DNA of 60,248 nt from Nocardiopsis sp. CC223A (GTDB taxonomy: Bacteria > Actinomycetota > Actinomycetes > Streptosporangiales > Streptosporangiaceae): contig NZ_JASFDV010000036.1 of NCBI RefSeq assembly GCF_030766825.1, positions 1 to 60,248 of the forward strand, written 5' to 3'. The translations under genes and the position numbers were made by a program. Numbering within the stretch: the first letter of the stretch is position 1; each line of letters opens with the position of its first letter. The notes beneath the pieces are model-generated. The model saw only the letters and a list, made by a program, of their open reading frames with translations. It was not told the DNA's origin and searched no databases. Below, piece after piece: positions 8,087 to 16,721 of the stretch.

Positions 8087-9469
8087 GTGACGAAGGTCGT
8101 GATCATCGGGGGCGGTCCCGGGGGCTACGAGGCGGCACTGGTCGCCGCGCAGCTCGGCGCGGACGTGACGGTGGTGGACCGCGACGGTATCGGCGGTGCC
8201 TGCGTCCTCACCGACTGCGTTCCCTCCAAGAGCCTGATCGCCACCTCCACCCGCACCACGTACGTGCGCGAGTCCGAGACCCTGGGCATCCAGGTCGACG
8301 ACCAGCTCGACGGCAAGTCCTCCGTGCACGTCGACATGCCCACGGTCAACAACCGGATCCTGGCCCTGGCCCAGGCCCAGTCCGACGACACCCGCGCCCG
8401 CCTGGTCAAGGAGGGCATCGAGGTGATCAGCGGCGAGGCCCGCCTGGTCGACCCGCGCATCGTCGCCGTCGGCGACACCCGCATCCGCGCCGACGTCGTC
8501 CTCGTCGCCACCGGCGCCCACCCGCGCGAGCTGCCCTCGGCCCGCCCCGACGGCGAGCGCATCCTCACCTGGCGCCAGCTCTACGACCTCGACGAGCTGC
8601 CCGAGAAGCTCATCGTCGTCGGTTCCGGTGTGACCGGCGCCGAGTTCGCCAGCGCCTACCAGTCCCTCGGCTCGAACGTGACCCTGGTCTCCTCCCGCGA
8701 GCACGTCATGCCCACCCAGGACCCCGACGCCGCCCGCGTGCTGGAGGAGGTCTTCCTGCGCCGCGGCATGACCGTCCTCAACCGCACCCGCGCCGAGTCG
8801 GTGGTGCGCACCGACGACGGGGTGCTGGTCACCCTCTCCGACGGCCGCACCGTCGAGGGCTCCCACTGCCTGATGACCGTCGGCATGATCCCCAACACCG
8901 ACGGGCTCGGCCTGGAGGAGGCCGGCGTGCGCCTGGGCCAGGGCGGGTTCGTCGACGTCGACCGGGTATCGCGCACCACCGTCCCCGGTGTGTACGCGGC
9001 GGGTGACTGCACCGGCGTCAACATGCTCGCCTCCGTGGCCGCCATGCAGGGCCGCATCGCCATGTGGCACGCCCTGGGCGAGGCCGTCGCCCCGCTGAAG
9101 CTGTCCACGGTGGCCTCCACCGTGTTCACCCACCCCGAACTGGCCGCCGTCGGCGCCAGCGAGGACGACGTGCGCAGCGGCCGCATCGACGGCCGCTCCG
9201 TCACACTGCCGCTCAACACCAACCCGCGTGCCAAGATGAACGAGGTCAAGGACGGCTTCGTCAAGCTCATCTGCCGCCAGCACACCGGCATCGTGCTGGG
9301 CGGCGTCATCGTCGGCCCGCGCGCCAGCGAGCTGATCCTGGCGGTGTCGGTGGCGGTGCAGCAGCGGCTGACCGTGGACGACCTCGCGCACACCTTCGCG
9401 GTGTACCCGTCCCTGTCGGGCAGTGTCACCGAGGCGGCCCGCTCCCTGATGCTGGCCTCGCCGGAGTAG
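8087..9469 (+). CDS. lpdA: LpdA-like NAD(P)H-quinone dehydrogenase (flavoprotein disulfide reductase family)
   Basis: This 460-residue FAD and NAD(P) binding protein resembles mycobacterial LpdA (Rv3303c), a quinone reductase rather than a lipoamide dehydrogenase. The N-terminus has GGGPGGYEAA (FAD) and a redox pair GGACVLTDCVPSK. The NAD motif GSGVTGAEFASAY is near residue 185, and YAAGDCTG lies in the second FAD region. The C-terminal interface domain lacks the HAHPT-type His-Glu pair of true lipoamide dehydrogenases (AHTFAVYPSLSGS). The GTG start is preceded by GAGGGAG. The dehydrogenase probably helps redox defence; its electron acceptor cannot be read from sequence. Confidence 0.85.
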   Translation: MTKVVIIGGGPGGYEAALVAAQLGADVTVVDRDGIGGACVLTDCVPSKSLIATSTRTTYVRESETLGIQVDDQLDGKSSVHVDMPTVNNRILALAQAQSDDTRARLVKEGIEVISGEARLVDPRIVAVGDTRIRADVVLVATGAHPRELPSARPDGERILTWRQLYDLDELPEKLIVVGSGVTGAEFASAYQSLGSNVTLVSSREHVMPTQDPDAARVLEEVFLRRGMTVLNRTRAESVVRTDDGVLVTLSDGRTVEGSHCLMTVGMIPNTDGLGLEEAGVRLGQGGFVDVDRVSRTTVPGVYAAGDCTGVNMLASVAAMQGRIAMWHALGEAVAPLKLSTVASTVFTHPELAAVGASEDDVRSGRIDGRSVTLPLNTNPRAKMNEVKDGFVKLICRQHTGIVLGGVIVGPRASELILAVSVAVQQRLTVDDLAHTFAVYPSLSGSVTEAARSLMLASPE

Positions 9470-9479
9470 GCTCCACGGC

Positions 9480-9514
9480 AACGGCCCGACCCCCTGCGGG
9501 CCGGGCCGTTTTAC
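9480..9514 (+). terminator. Intrinsic terminator after lpdA
   Basis: AACGGCC (9480-9486) pairs with GGCCGTT (9504-9510), extended by CCCG/CGGG inside, and is followed by TTTTACGTTT. It lies 10 bases after the lpdA stop. Confidence 0.8.
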
Positions 9515-9548
9515 GTTTCCTTAACGCCGGTGAGAGTAGCGTGGTGTT

Positions 9549-9902
9549 GTGATCTGTCCCAAATGCCAAAGCAACATGCGCACGTTCGACCGCCACGGCG
9601 TGCACATCGAGCGGTGTGACGGGTGCCAGGGCATCTTCCTGGACCGCGGCGAGCTCGAACGCATCGTCGACGCCGAGCAGCGCCACTACGGCGCGACCCC
9701 GCCGCCCGACCCGCTGGCCCCGCCGCCCTCCGGCGGTTACGCGCCCCAGGACCGGCCCCGGCAGGGCTACCCGGCCCCCGGGTACCCCGACTCGCCCCGC
9801 GGCTACCGCGGCGGCTACCCGGACTCCCCGCGCGGCTACAGCGACTCGCCGCGCCCCTACCGGCGCCGCAAGAAGAGCTTCCTCGAAGAGCTCTTCGACT
9901 AG
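9549..9902 (+). CDS. TFIIB-type zinc-ribbon protein with Pro/Tyr-rich tail
   Basis: The 117-residue protein starts with a zinc ribbon, MICPKCQ...CDGCQGIFLDRGELE, typical of the bacterial zf-TFIIB (PF13453) family. A low-complexity Pro/Gly/Tyr/Arg region follows with repeats of YPDSPRGY at about residues 75-100, and then a conserved basic-acidic tail RRKKSFLEELFD. These small proteins are common in actinobacteria and have no assigned function. It starts with GTG. The next gene, also opening with a Cys-rich ribbon, begins 12 bases downstream, so the two are probably an operon. Confidence 0.85.
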   Translation: MICPKCQSNMRTFDRHGVHIERCDGCQGIFLDRGELERIVDAEQRHYGATPPPDPLAPPPSGGYAPQDRPRQGYPAPGYPDSPRGYRGGYPDSPRGYSDSPRPYRRRKKSFLEELFD

Positions 9903-9914
9903 AGATACCGCCCC

Positions 9915-10550
9915 GTGCACCCGCTGATCTGTACTCACTGCGGGGAGTGGGACCCGGCCCCCGACACCTCGTCGGGGGCCGCCGTGCTGCTCTGCTCCTG
10001 CTGCGGGCGCACCCGCCCCTTCCTGCGCCTGCCCCTCTACTGCGTCTCCGGGCCCAGCGGCACCGGCAAGTCCACCATCGCCGGACTGCTGCTGGAACGC
10101 CTGCGGGACCGGTTCGTCGTGCTCGAACAGGACCTGCTCTGGGTGGGCGGCCTGCGCGACCCCGCCGACCACCACCGCCTGTTCCGCTCCACCTGGTTGC
10201 GCACCGCCGCCATGGTGCAGCAGAGCGGGCGGCCGGTCGTGCTGTGCGGGACGGTCGTCCCCCCGGAGTTCGAGCCGCTGCCCGAACGCGCCCTCTTCAC
10301 CGCCGTCCACTACCTGGCGCTCACCTGCGAGCCGCGGGTGCTCGCACAGCGGCTGCGGGGCCGGCCCGCCTGGCGGGAGTGGGACGAGGAGCGCATCGCC
10401 GAGACCCTGGAGTTCGCCTCCTGGGTGGAGCACGAGGCCGACCGGCTCGAACCGCCGCTCACCCTCGTGGACACCACCGGCACCGACCCGGTGACCACCG
10501 CGGACCGCGTCGCCGCCTGGATCGAGGGCCTGCACGCGGTCGGCGGCTGA
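9915..10550 (+). CDS. P-loop kinase-like protein with N-terminal zinc ribbon
   Basis: The 211-residue protein opens with CTHCGEW...CSCCGRTRPF, a two-pair Cys ribbon, followed by GPSGTGKST (Walker A, about residues 46-54). A possible lid region is rich in Arg (LAQRLRGRPAWREW), and the end contains LVDTTG. The fold resembles AAA_33/zeta-like or nucleotide kinases that phosphorylate small molecules; the substrate is unknown. The GTG start overlaps no other gene and sits 12 bases after the zinc-ribbon gene. A 15-bp perfect hairpin directly after the stop ends the unit. Confidence 0.75.
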   Translation: MHPLICTHCGEWDPAPDTSSGAAVLLCSCCGRTRPFLRLPLYCVSGPSGTGKSTIAGLLLERLRDRFVVLEQDLLWVGGLRDPADHHRLFRSTWLRTAAMVQQSGRPVVLCGTVVPPEFEPLPERALFTAVHYLALTCEPRVLAQRLRGRPAWREWDEERIAETLEFASWVEHEADRLEPPLTLVDTTGTDPVTTADRVAAWIEGLHAVGG

Positions 10551-10557
10551 ACACGTG

Positions 10558-10590
10558 ACGGGGGCCGCGGGCGTCGCCCGCGGCCCCCGT
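10558..10590. terminator. Perfect 15-bp hairpin between convergent genes
   Basis: ACGGGGGCCGCGGGC and its exact reverse complement surround a 3-base loop (GTC). It lies 7 bases after the kinase-like gene and 17 bases from the stop of the leftward TPM-like gene, so it probably serves both directions. Confidence 0.8.
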
Positions 10591-10607
10591 CGTCCGGATA
10601 CGCCGGG

Positions 10608-11897
10608 TCAGAAGTCGAAGCCGCCGAAGTCGCCGCCCCCGCCGAAGTCGCCCCCGCCGAAGTCACCGCCCCCGAAGTCGCCCTCGGCACCGACGTCACC
10701 GGTGACGTCGCCCATGCCCATCCCCATGCCCATGCCCATCATGGAGCCCATCATCTGGCCCATCATCATGCCGGTGAACATGCCCATCATCATGTCCATG
10801 CCGAAGTAGCCGCCCGCGTAGGGCGAGTAGGCCGGGCCCGCGTCGTAGTACGGGACACGGCGGCCGTCGACCTCGACCATGCGCACGTCGTTGGGGTCCA
10901 TACCGCTCTTGACCGCCTGGGCGCAGGACGCGCAGGCCGTGACCGAGCGGGGCGAGCCGCCGGGCGGGGCCCAGGTGACGTCCTCCGTGGACGGGCCGTG
11001 CTGCGGGTTGAAGAAGCAGGGCCCGCGCCGGTCCGGCACCGGCGTCCCGTTGAGCCGGGCGCGGGTGGCCGTCATGTAGTAGCGGCCGTCCTCCAGGGAG
11101 TTGGTGACCTGGCGGATCTCCTCCGGCTCGCGGATGGTGTCCAGCCGGGTCTTGGCCTGGTCGTAGGCGTCCATGGCGCGCGAGTAGTCGGCGCGGGTGT
11201 CGTCGTCGACCGCGGACAGGTCGATCTCCAGCCGCGCGACGTCCTCGCCCAGGCGCACGACGTCCTCGGTGGCCATCTGCTTGATCTCGGCCAGTTCCCT
11301 GGCCTTGCGCTCGGCCTGCTTGCGGCGGTTGTTGCGGACGAACAGGAAGATGCCCCCGGCGATCAGCAACGCGACGACGAGCAGGACCCACAGCGTGGTG
11401 GCCCCGGCCGCGGCGGCGTCCTCGACCTCCTGGGCGGCGTCCGGGATCGCGACCAGGGTGTCCACCTGGTTGCCGCCCCCCTCGCGCAGCGCGACCTCGC
11501 GGATGGCCTCGGTGTCCTCGACGTTCGGTGACAGGACCCGGAACTCCTCCGAGCCCGCCAGCACGCCGTACACGCCGTCGCCCACGTCGGCCATGACCGG
11601 CTCCATCAGCGCGTTGAGCGCGGAGTCGGAGCCGACCGCGTCGGTCGGCAGGATCACGTAGTAGACGGGGGTGTCCGCGCCGGCCGCGGCGGCCTCCAGG
11701 GCGCTCTCCTCGGCGGTGGGGATCGCGTCCCCGACGCCCGGATCGATGAAGACGCCGTCGTCCTCCAGTTCCTGGGCGATGGTGTTGCTCTCCGGGGGCT
11801 GCACGGTGTCGGCGGCCGCGGGCACCACCGCGGCGCTCACCACCGCGGCCGCGATACCGGCGGTCAGCACAGTGGGTGTTACCAAGCGGCGCAACAT
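10608..11897 (-). CDS. TPM-like membrane protein with Met-rich and FGGGD C-terminus
   Basis: The 429-residue product has a signal peptide (residues 1-30, cleavage near AAADT) and an extracytoplasmic domain of about 130 residues resembling actinobacterial TPM-type domains (VYYVILPTDAV...VYGVLAGSEEF). One TM helix lies at about 170-190, followed by a charged coiled-coil-like stretch (KQAERKARELAEIKQM) and a Cys-containing segment (CFFNPQHG..ACASC). The end is unusual: a Met/Gly tract of about 40 residues with some 20 methionines, then GGGDFGGGDF repeats. The start ATG has GAGAGGA upstream. Function unknown; longer readings through to 12815 are shadow frames. Confidence 0.75.
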   Translation of the reverse strand: MLRRLVTPTVLTAGIAAAVVSAAVVPAAADTVQPPESNTIAQELEDDGVFIDPGVGDAIPTAEESALEAAAAGADTPVYYVILPTDAVGSDSALNALMEPVMADVGDGVYGVLAGSEEFRVLSPNVEDTEAIREVALREGGGNQVDTLVAIPDAAQEVEDAAAAGATTLWVLLVVALLIAGGIFLFVRNNRRKQAERKARELAEIKQMATEDVVRLGEDVARLEIDLSAVDDDTRADYSRAMDAYDQAKTRLDTIREPEEIRQVTNSLEDGRYYMTATRARLNGTPVPDRRGPCFFNPQHGPSTEDVTWAPPGGSPRSVTACASCAQAVKSGMDPNDVRMVEVDGRRVPYYDAGPAYSPYAGGYFGMDMMMGMFTGMMMGQMMGSMMGMGMGMGMGDVTGDVGAEGDFGGGDFGGGDFGGGGDFGGFDF

Positions 11898-11980
11898 GTC
11901 GTTCCTCTCGCTACCCTCACACTCCAGAGACGAATGGAACGTCCCCGGGGTTCCCATCGTGACGCCTCTCTCCGGGGACG

Positions 11981-12016
11981 CGAAACGGCCCGCCGGATCA
12001 CCGGCGGGCCGTTTCG
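11981..12016 (-). terminator. Terminator after the symporter gene
   Basis: A 16-bp perfect inverted repeat (CGAAACGGCCCGCCGG and its complement) around the tetraloop ATCA, 12 bases beyond the stop of the leftward symporter gene. The A/T pairs near the base give a short T run on the minus strand. Confidence 0.85.
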
Positions 12017-12028
12017 GCGGCAGGCGGA

Positions 12029-13462
12029 CTATTCCTTCGCGGTGCCCGCGGGCACCTTCGCCATCTCTTCGACCTCGGCCTCGACGTCCGCGTCCTCCGC
12101 GGCGGGCGTGTCCAGCGGGACGAACCCGGAGGCGTCGCGCGGCGCGTTGTAGCGGGCCAGGTCCAAGATGCCCTCGCGCTTGGCGACGATCGCCGGGACG
12201 AGGGCCTGGCCGGCCACGTTCACCGCGGTGCGGCCCATGTCCAGGATCGGGTCGACGGCCAGCAGCAGGCCGACGCCCTCCAGGGGCAGGCCCAGGGTGG
12301 ACAGGGTCAGGGTCAGCATGACCGTCGCGCCGGTGGTGCCGGCGGTGGCGGCCGAGCCGATGACCGACACGAACACGATGAGCAGGTAGTCGGTGATGCC
12401 CAGGGAGATGTCGGGGAAGAACTGGGCGATGAAGATCGCCGAGACCGCCGGGTAGATCGCGGCGCAGCCGTCCATCTTGGTGGTCGCGCCGAACGGCACC
12501 GCGAACGCGGAGTAGTAGCGCGGCACGCCCAGGTTCTGCTCGGCGACCCGCTGGGTGACCGGCATGGTGCCCATCGAGGAGCGCGACACGAAGGCCAGCT
12601 GGATCGCGGGCCAGGCGCCGGTGAAGTACTTGACCGGGGACAGGCCGTTGACGCGGGCGAGCACCGGGTAGACGACGAACAGCACCAGGGCCAGGCCGAG
12701 GTAGACGGTCAGCGTGTACTTGCCCAGGGCGCCGATGGTGGTCCAGCCGTAGCTGTAGACGGCGTTGCCGAGCAGGCCGACGGTGCCGATCGGGGCCAGG
12801 CGGATGATCCACCACAGCGCCTTGAGGACGACCTGGAGGGCCGACTCGGTGAACGAGATGAACGGCTCGGCGGCCTTGCCGGTCTTGACGGCGGCGATGC
12901 CCAGGACGATCGCGATGACGATCAGCTGGAGGACGTTGAAGCCCAGCGAGGTGCTCAGGGTGCCGTCGTCGGCGGCGGAGGTGTTCGCGGCCAGGCCCAG
13001 GAAGTTCGAGGGCACCAGGCTCTCGATGAACGCGAGCCAGGAGCCGCTGCCGGAGGGCTCGGCCACGGTGCCGGGGTCGACCGAGCTGTTCACGCCGGGG
13101 CGGACGACCAGGCCCAGGGTGATGCCGATGCCCACCGCGATCAGGGCGGTGATCGCGAACCAGAGCAGGGTCTTCCAGGCCAGTCGCGCGGCGTTGGTGA
13201 CGTTGCGCAGGTTGGCGATGGAGGAGATGACGGCGAGGATGATCAGCGGCGGGACGACCGTCTTCAACAGCGAGACGAACGTGCCGCCGATGGTCTGGAG
13301 GGTGACGGCGAGCCAGTTGGGCCCATCGTCGCCGACGGGGCCGATCCGGAGGGCGGCGAAGCCCAGGACCAGGCCCAGGACGAGGCCCAGCAGGACCTGG
13401 ACGCCGAACGAGGGGAGCCGCAGGCGGCGCTGCGGCTTGACCGTGGCGGTCTGTGCGGACAC
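12029..13462 (-). CDS. Dicarboxylate/amino acid:cation symporter (DAACS family)
   Basis: A 477-residue sodium- or proton-coupled transporter of the glutamate/C4-dicarboxylate SDF family. About eight TM segments are visible. Family motifs are FVSRSSMGTMPVT (the SSTATLP-type serine loop), ATTKMDGCA (NMDGT equivalent, with Thr-Lys before Met), and DPILDMGRTAVNVAGQA. The C-terminus is acidic. The GTG at 13462 has TTGGAG 8 bases upstream and begins the conserved region; the long upstream extension to 13696 is unlikely. Likely substrates are C4-dicarboxylates, glutamate or aspartate; sequence alone does not decide. Confidence 0.88.
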   Translation of the reverse strand: MSAQTATVKPQRRLRLPSFGVQVLLGLVLGLVLGFAALRIGPVGDDGPNWLAVTLQTIGGTFVSLLKTVVPPLIILAVISSIANLRNVTNAARLAWKTLLWFAITALIAVGIGITLGLVVRPGVNSSVDPGTVAEPSGSGSWLAFIESLVPSNFLGLAANTSAADDGTLSTSLGFNVLQLIVIAIVLGIAAVKTGKAAEPFISFTESALQVVLKALWWIIRLAPIGTVGLLGNAVYSYGWTTIGALGKYTLTVYLGLALVLFVVYPVLARVNGLSPVKYFTGAWPAIQLAFVSRSSMGTMPVTQRVAEQNLGVPRYYSAFAVPFGATTKMDGCAAIYPAVSAIFIAQFFPDISLGITDYLLIVFVSVIGSAATAGTTGATVMLTLTLSTLGLPLEGVGLLLAVDPILDMGRTAVNVAGQALVPAIVAKREGILDLARYNAPRDASGFVPLDTPAAEDADVEAEVEEMAKVPAGTAKE

Positions 13463-13968
13463 GGAAGTGACTCCAAGCGGTGAGTGCAACCGGAGCACGG
13501 GCACGCCACGGCGGTCGGCCTGTGGGCGTGCGGGATCTCCGGCTCGGGGAATGTGTGCGGGTGTCACCGGAGAAGAGGTGACGTGCGGGCGCCGCCCCGG
13601 AGGCGGGGCGGACGGGGGAAGGGTGTGCGGCGCGTCGCCCGGACGGGCGCGCGTGGACCTAGCTACACGCCTGACAGCCGCGACGGCACAGGTCAATGTG
13701 CCAGCGGCGGGTCAGTCCCCAGATGTTCGTCACAAGGGGGAACGATATACGCCCTTTCCTACCTTTTCCAGGGGAGTCGACCGAGGTTTCTTACATCCGA
13801 TGACCGGATCGTCGGCCAGGAAGGGCCTGTCGTGCCTCTTCCCGCCGCGGGTGCGGCGAGAATCACGCTCCCGGGGGTGTCGGTGGCATGATTTCCGGAA
13901 AGCACCCCGGTGAGGTGATGGACGTGGTTGCCGTGAGCGACGAGAACGATCCGACGATCGGAGACGAG
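13463..13968. other. Divergent intergenic region, symporter and Uma2 genes
   Basis: About 500 bases with no convincing gene. It should hold both outward promoters. A small hairpin, GCGTG / CACGC around GACCTAGCTA (about 13650-13669), is the only local structure seen. Bases 13888-13968 may belong to the Uma2 gene if an upstream start is used. Confidence 0.5.
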
Positions 13969-14589
13969 ATGTCCGCACCCGCCGTGGCCGCACCGTCGGC
14001 CAGGGAGTTCGGTCCCGATGTGACGGTCCCGCTGCCCCCCGAGGGCGGGTTCACCGCCGAGGACCTGGACCGCATCCCGGATCTTCCGCCGCACACCGAA
14101 CTCATCGACGGAAGCCTGGTCTTGGTGAGCCCCCGGAAGCGTTTCCACATGCGCATGATCCGCCTGCTCGAACTCCAGATGCTCGACCAGGTCCCCGACG
14201 ACCTGATCGTGGAGAGGGAGATGTCGGTCGTGCTGGGGAAGAGACAACGCCCCGAACCCGACCTCATGCTCGTCGACACCGAGGACCCGGACGATCTGGA
14301 GGCCACCTGGGTGGCGCCGGAGGACGTGAAGCTGGCCGTCGAGGTGATCTCGCCGGAGTCACGACCGCGCGATCTGGAGCGCAAGCCGCAGCTCTACGCC
14401 GAGGCGGGCATCCCGCACTTCTGGCTGGTCGATCGGGTGGACGGCGACGCGGTGGTCCACGTCTACGAACTCGACCCGGTCCGCAAGGAGTACGTGTCGA
14501 CCGGCGTGCACCGCGGGCGGCTCCGGACCTCAGCGCCCTGCGAGCTGGACCTGGACCTCACCGGGCTGTCACGCAAGCACGGCCGCTGA
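13969..14589 (+). CDS. Uma2 family (DUF820) putative endonuclease
   Basis: The product is about 206 residues with the PD-(D/E)XK-like Uma2 core: TELIDGSLVLVSP, RPEPDLMLVD, LAVEVISPESRPRDLERKPQLYAEAGIPHFWLVD. The E-(I/V)-x-S-P-x-S and K residues of the family active site are present. Such genes are expanded in actinobacteria and cyanobacteria; their biological role is unclear. The ATG at 13969 has GGAG with good spacing; in-frame ATGs at 13918 and 13888 would add 17 or 27 residues. A second Uma2 gene lies at 21284-22060. Confidence 0.75.
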   Translation: MSAPAVAAPSAREFGPDVTVPLPPEGGFTAEDLDRIPDLPPHTELIDGSLVLVSPRKRFHMRMIRLLELQMLDQVPDDLIVEREMSVVLGKRQRPEPDLMLVDTEDPDDLEATWVAPEDVKLAVEVISPESRPRDLERKPQLYAEAGIPHFWLVDRVDGDAVVHVYELDPVRKEYVSTGVHRGRLRTSAPCELDLDLTGLSRKHGR

Positions 14590-14597
14590 CACGGCGA

Positions 14598-14624
14598 GGG
14601 GGAGGCGACGTCGGCGCCTCCCCC
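14598..14624. terminator. Bidirectional terminator, Uma2 and accA
   Basis: GGGGGAGGCG / CGCCTCCCCC, a 10-bp perfect stem with a 7-base loop, lies between the convergent Uma2 gene and the carboxylase alpha gene. Confidence 0.8.
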
Positions 14625-14639
14625 GTATGCGTCCGGACG

Positions 14640-16406
14640 CTAGGCGTCCTTGATCTCGCAGATGACGGCGCCGTTGCCGACGGCCTCGCCCGCGCTCACC
14701 TTCAGGCCGGTCACCGTGCCCGAGCGGTGTGCGGTCAGCGGCTGCTCCATCTTCATCGCCTCGATGACCACCACGGTGTCGCCCTCGGACACCTCCTGGC
14801 CCTCGGCCGCCACGACCTTGACCACGGTCCCCTGCATCGGCGACACCAGCGCGTCGCCGCTCGCCGCGGCGGCCGCACCGCCGCCGGAGCGGGAGGCGCG
14901 CTTCTTCTTCCCGCCCGCCGGGGCGGCCGGGGCCGCGCCCACGTTGAGGGCGGCGGGCAGCACCACGTCGATGCGCTTGCCGCCGACCTCGACGGTCACG
15001 GTCTCGCGCGCCACCGGCTCGGCCTGGCCCGGGGTGCCCGCCCAGGGCTCGATGCGGTTGTCGAACTCGGTCTCGATCCAGCGCGTGTACACGCCGAACG
15101 GCTCGTCCGGGTCGGCCGGGGCGAACGCCGGGTCCTCCACGACGGCCCGGTGGAAGGGGATCACCGTCGGCATCCCGCCCACGGTGAACTCCGCCAGCGC
15201 CCGCCGCGACCGCTGGAGGGCCTCGGTGCGGGTGCGCCCGGTGACGATCAGCTTGGCGACCATGGAGTCGAACGCCTGCGGCACCGTGAACCCCGTCTCG
15301 CAGCCGGTGTCCACCCGCACCCCCGGCCCGCCCGGCAGGGCGAACTCGGTGATGGTGCCCGGCGCGGGCATGAAGCCCCGCCCCGGGTCCTCGGCGTTGA
15401 TCCGGAACTCGAAGGAGTGCCCGCGGATCTCCGGGTCCCCGTAGCCCAGCTCCTCGCCGTCGGCGACGCGGAACATCTCCCGCACCAGGTCGATGCCGGT
15501 GACCTCCTCGGTCACCGGGTGCTCGACCTGGAGGCGGGTGTTCACCTCCAGGAAGGAGATCGTGCCGTCCACCCCGACGAGGAACTCGCAGGTCCCCGCG
15601 CCCACGTACCCGGCCTCTTTGAGGATGGCCTTGGACGCCGAGTACAGCCGGTCCATCTGGTCGGCGGACAGGAACGGCGCCGGGGCCTCCTCCACCAGCT
15701 TCTGGTGGCGGCGCTGGAGCGAGCAGTCCCGGGTGGAGACCACCACGACGTTGCCGTGGGAGTCGGCCAGGCACTGGGTCTCCACGTGCCGGGGCCTGTC
15801 GAGGTAGCGCTCCACGAAGCACTCGCCGCGCCCGAACGCGGTGACGGCCTCGCGCACCGCCGACTCGTAGGCGTCGGCGACCTCCTCCAGCGTGTGGGCG
15901 ACCTTGAGCCCGCGCCCGCCGCCGCCGAACGCGGCCTTGATGGCGATGGGCAGCCCGTGCTCGGTGGCGAACGCCACGACCTCGTCGGCCGAGTCCACCG
16001 GGTCGGGGGTGCCCGCGACCAGGGGGGCGCCGACCTTCTGGGCGATGTGGCGGGCCTGCACCTTGTCGCCCAGGGCGGTGATCGCTGCGGGGGGCGGCCC
16101 GATCCAGGTGAGCCCGGCGTCGATGACGGCCTGGGCGAAGTCGGCGTTCTCGGCGAGGAACCCGTACCCGGGGTGCACGGCGTCGGCTCCGGATTCGGCG
16201 GCCACGGCCAGGAGCCTGCCGATGTCGAGGTAGGAGTCGGCGGGGGTGGAGCCGCCCAGCGAGTAGGCCTCGTCGGCGACCTTGACGTGCAGGGCGTCCA
16301 GGTCGGGTTCGGCGTACACGGCGACGCTGTCCAGCCCGGCGTCGCGGCAGGCGCGGGCGATGCGCACGGCGATCTCGCCGCGGTTGGCGATCAGAACTTT
16401 ACGCAC
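14640..16406 (-). CDS. accA: Acetyl/propionyl-CoA carboxylase alpha chain (biotin carboxylase + BCCP)
   Basis: The 588-residue subunit carries an N-terminal biotin carboxylase ([25 protein letters not shown]-grasp loop [45 protein letters not shown]) and a C-terminal biotin carrier domain with EAMKMEQPL, the Lys being biotinylated. It supplies carboxybiotin to the beta subunit to make malonyl- or methylmalonyl-CoA. The linker before BCCP is Ala/Gly-rich. It is the last gene of the leftward beta-epsilon-alpha set, 87 bases after the epsilon gene. BirA, which would biotinylate it, is encoded at 22197. Actinobacterial naming varies (accA1, accA2). Confidence 0.95.
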   Translation of the reverse strand: MRKVLIANRGEIAVRIARACRDAGLDSVAVYAEPDLDALHVKVADEAYSLGGSTPADSYLDIGRLLAVAAESGADAVHPGYGFLAENADFAQAVIDAGLTWIGPPPAAITALGDKVQARHIAQKVGAPLVAGTPDPVDSADEVVAFATEHGLPIAIKAAFGGGGRGLKVAHTLEEVADAYESAVREAVTAFGRGECFVERYLDRPRHVETQCLADSHGNVVVVSTRDCSLQRRHQKLVEEAPAPFLSADQMDRLYSASKAILKEAGYVGAGTCEFLVGVDGTISFLEVNTRLQVEHPVTEEVTGIDLVREMFRVADGEELGYGDPEIRGHSFEFRINAEDPGRGFMPAPGTITEFALPGGPGVRVDTGCETGFTVPQAFDSMVAKLIVTGRTRTEALQRSRRALAEFTVGGMPTVIPFHRAVVEDPAFAPADPDEPFGVYTRWIETEFDNRIEPWAGTPGQAEPVARETVTVEVGGKRIDVVLPAALNVGAAPAAPAGGKKKRASRSGGGAAAAASGDALVSPMQGTVVKVVAAEGQEVSEGDTVVVIEAMKMEQPLTAHRSGTVTGLKVSAGEAVGNGAVICEIKDA

Positions 16407-16493
16407 GGTGGAGATCCTTCTGCTGTGGGGTGGGGCGGATGCGCCGGCCGCTCCCCTTGGGGTCTGGGTAGTGGCGGTGCCACCACGGGGGTG

Positions 16494-16721
16494 TCACCGC
16501 AGGCTCGTGCGCCAGGCGCCGGGGCCGGGGCGCAGCGGGGCGCGCAGCCCCCGGGCGCGGTCGCGCCAGGCGGAGGGCCGCTCCGGGGCGGCCGGGGCGT
16601 CGGCCGCGGCTCGTGCGGCGGCGGCGCGTGCGGCGAGCACCGCGGTGAGGGCGGCGATCTCCTCGGCGGTGGGCTCGCCGCGGACGACGACCAGGTGCGG
16701 TGGTGTGTTCGGGGCGCTCAC
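16494..16721 (-). CDS. accE: Acyl-CoA carboxylase epsilon subunit
   Basis: This small (75-residue) protein matches the actinobacterial AccE/PccE family: an N-terminal [24 protein letters not shown] segment, an Ala/Arg-rich linker, and a Trp-containing end ([11 protein letters not shown]...GAWRTSLR). The epsilon subunit binds the beta hexamer and raises carboxylase activity. Its GTG overlaps the beta-subunit stop by four bases (GTGA), indicating translational coupling. Confidence 0.88.
   Translation of the reverse strand: MSAPNTPPHLVVVRGEPTAEEIAALTAVLAARAAAARAAADAPAAPERPSAWRDRARGLRAPLRPGPGAWRTSLR

Noticed and set aside
10740..10803. Repeated CATCATG/CCCATG blocks that could be mistaken for a DNA repeat array or CRISPR
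   Set aside because: They are the codons of the Met-rich protein tract, with irregular spacing and no spacer structure. No CRISPR array was seen anywhere in the window.
11898..12815. Possible 735-residue protein joining the TPM-like gene to upstream sequence
   Set aside because: The upstream part is a shadow of the symporter gene. A good ribosome site and signal peptide place the start at 11897.
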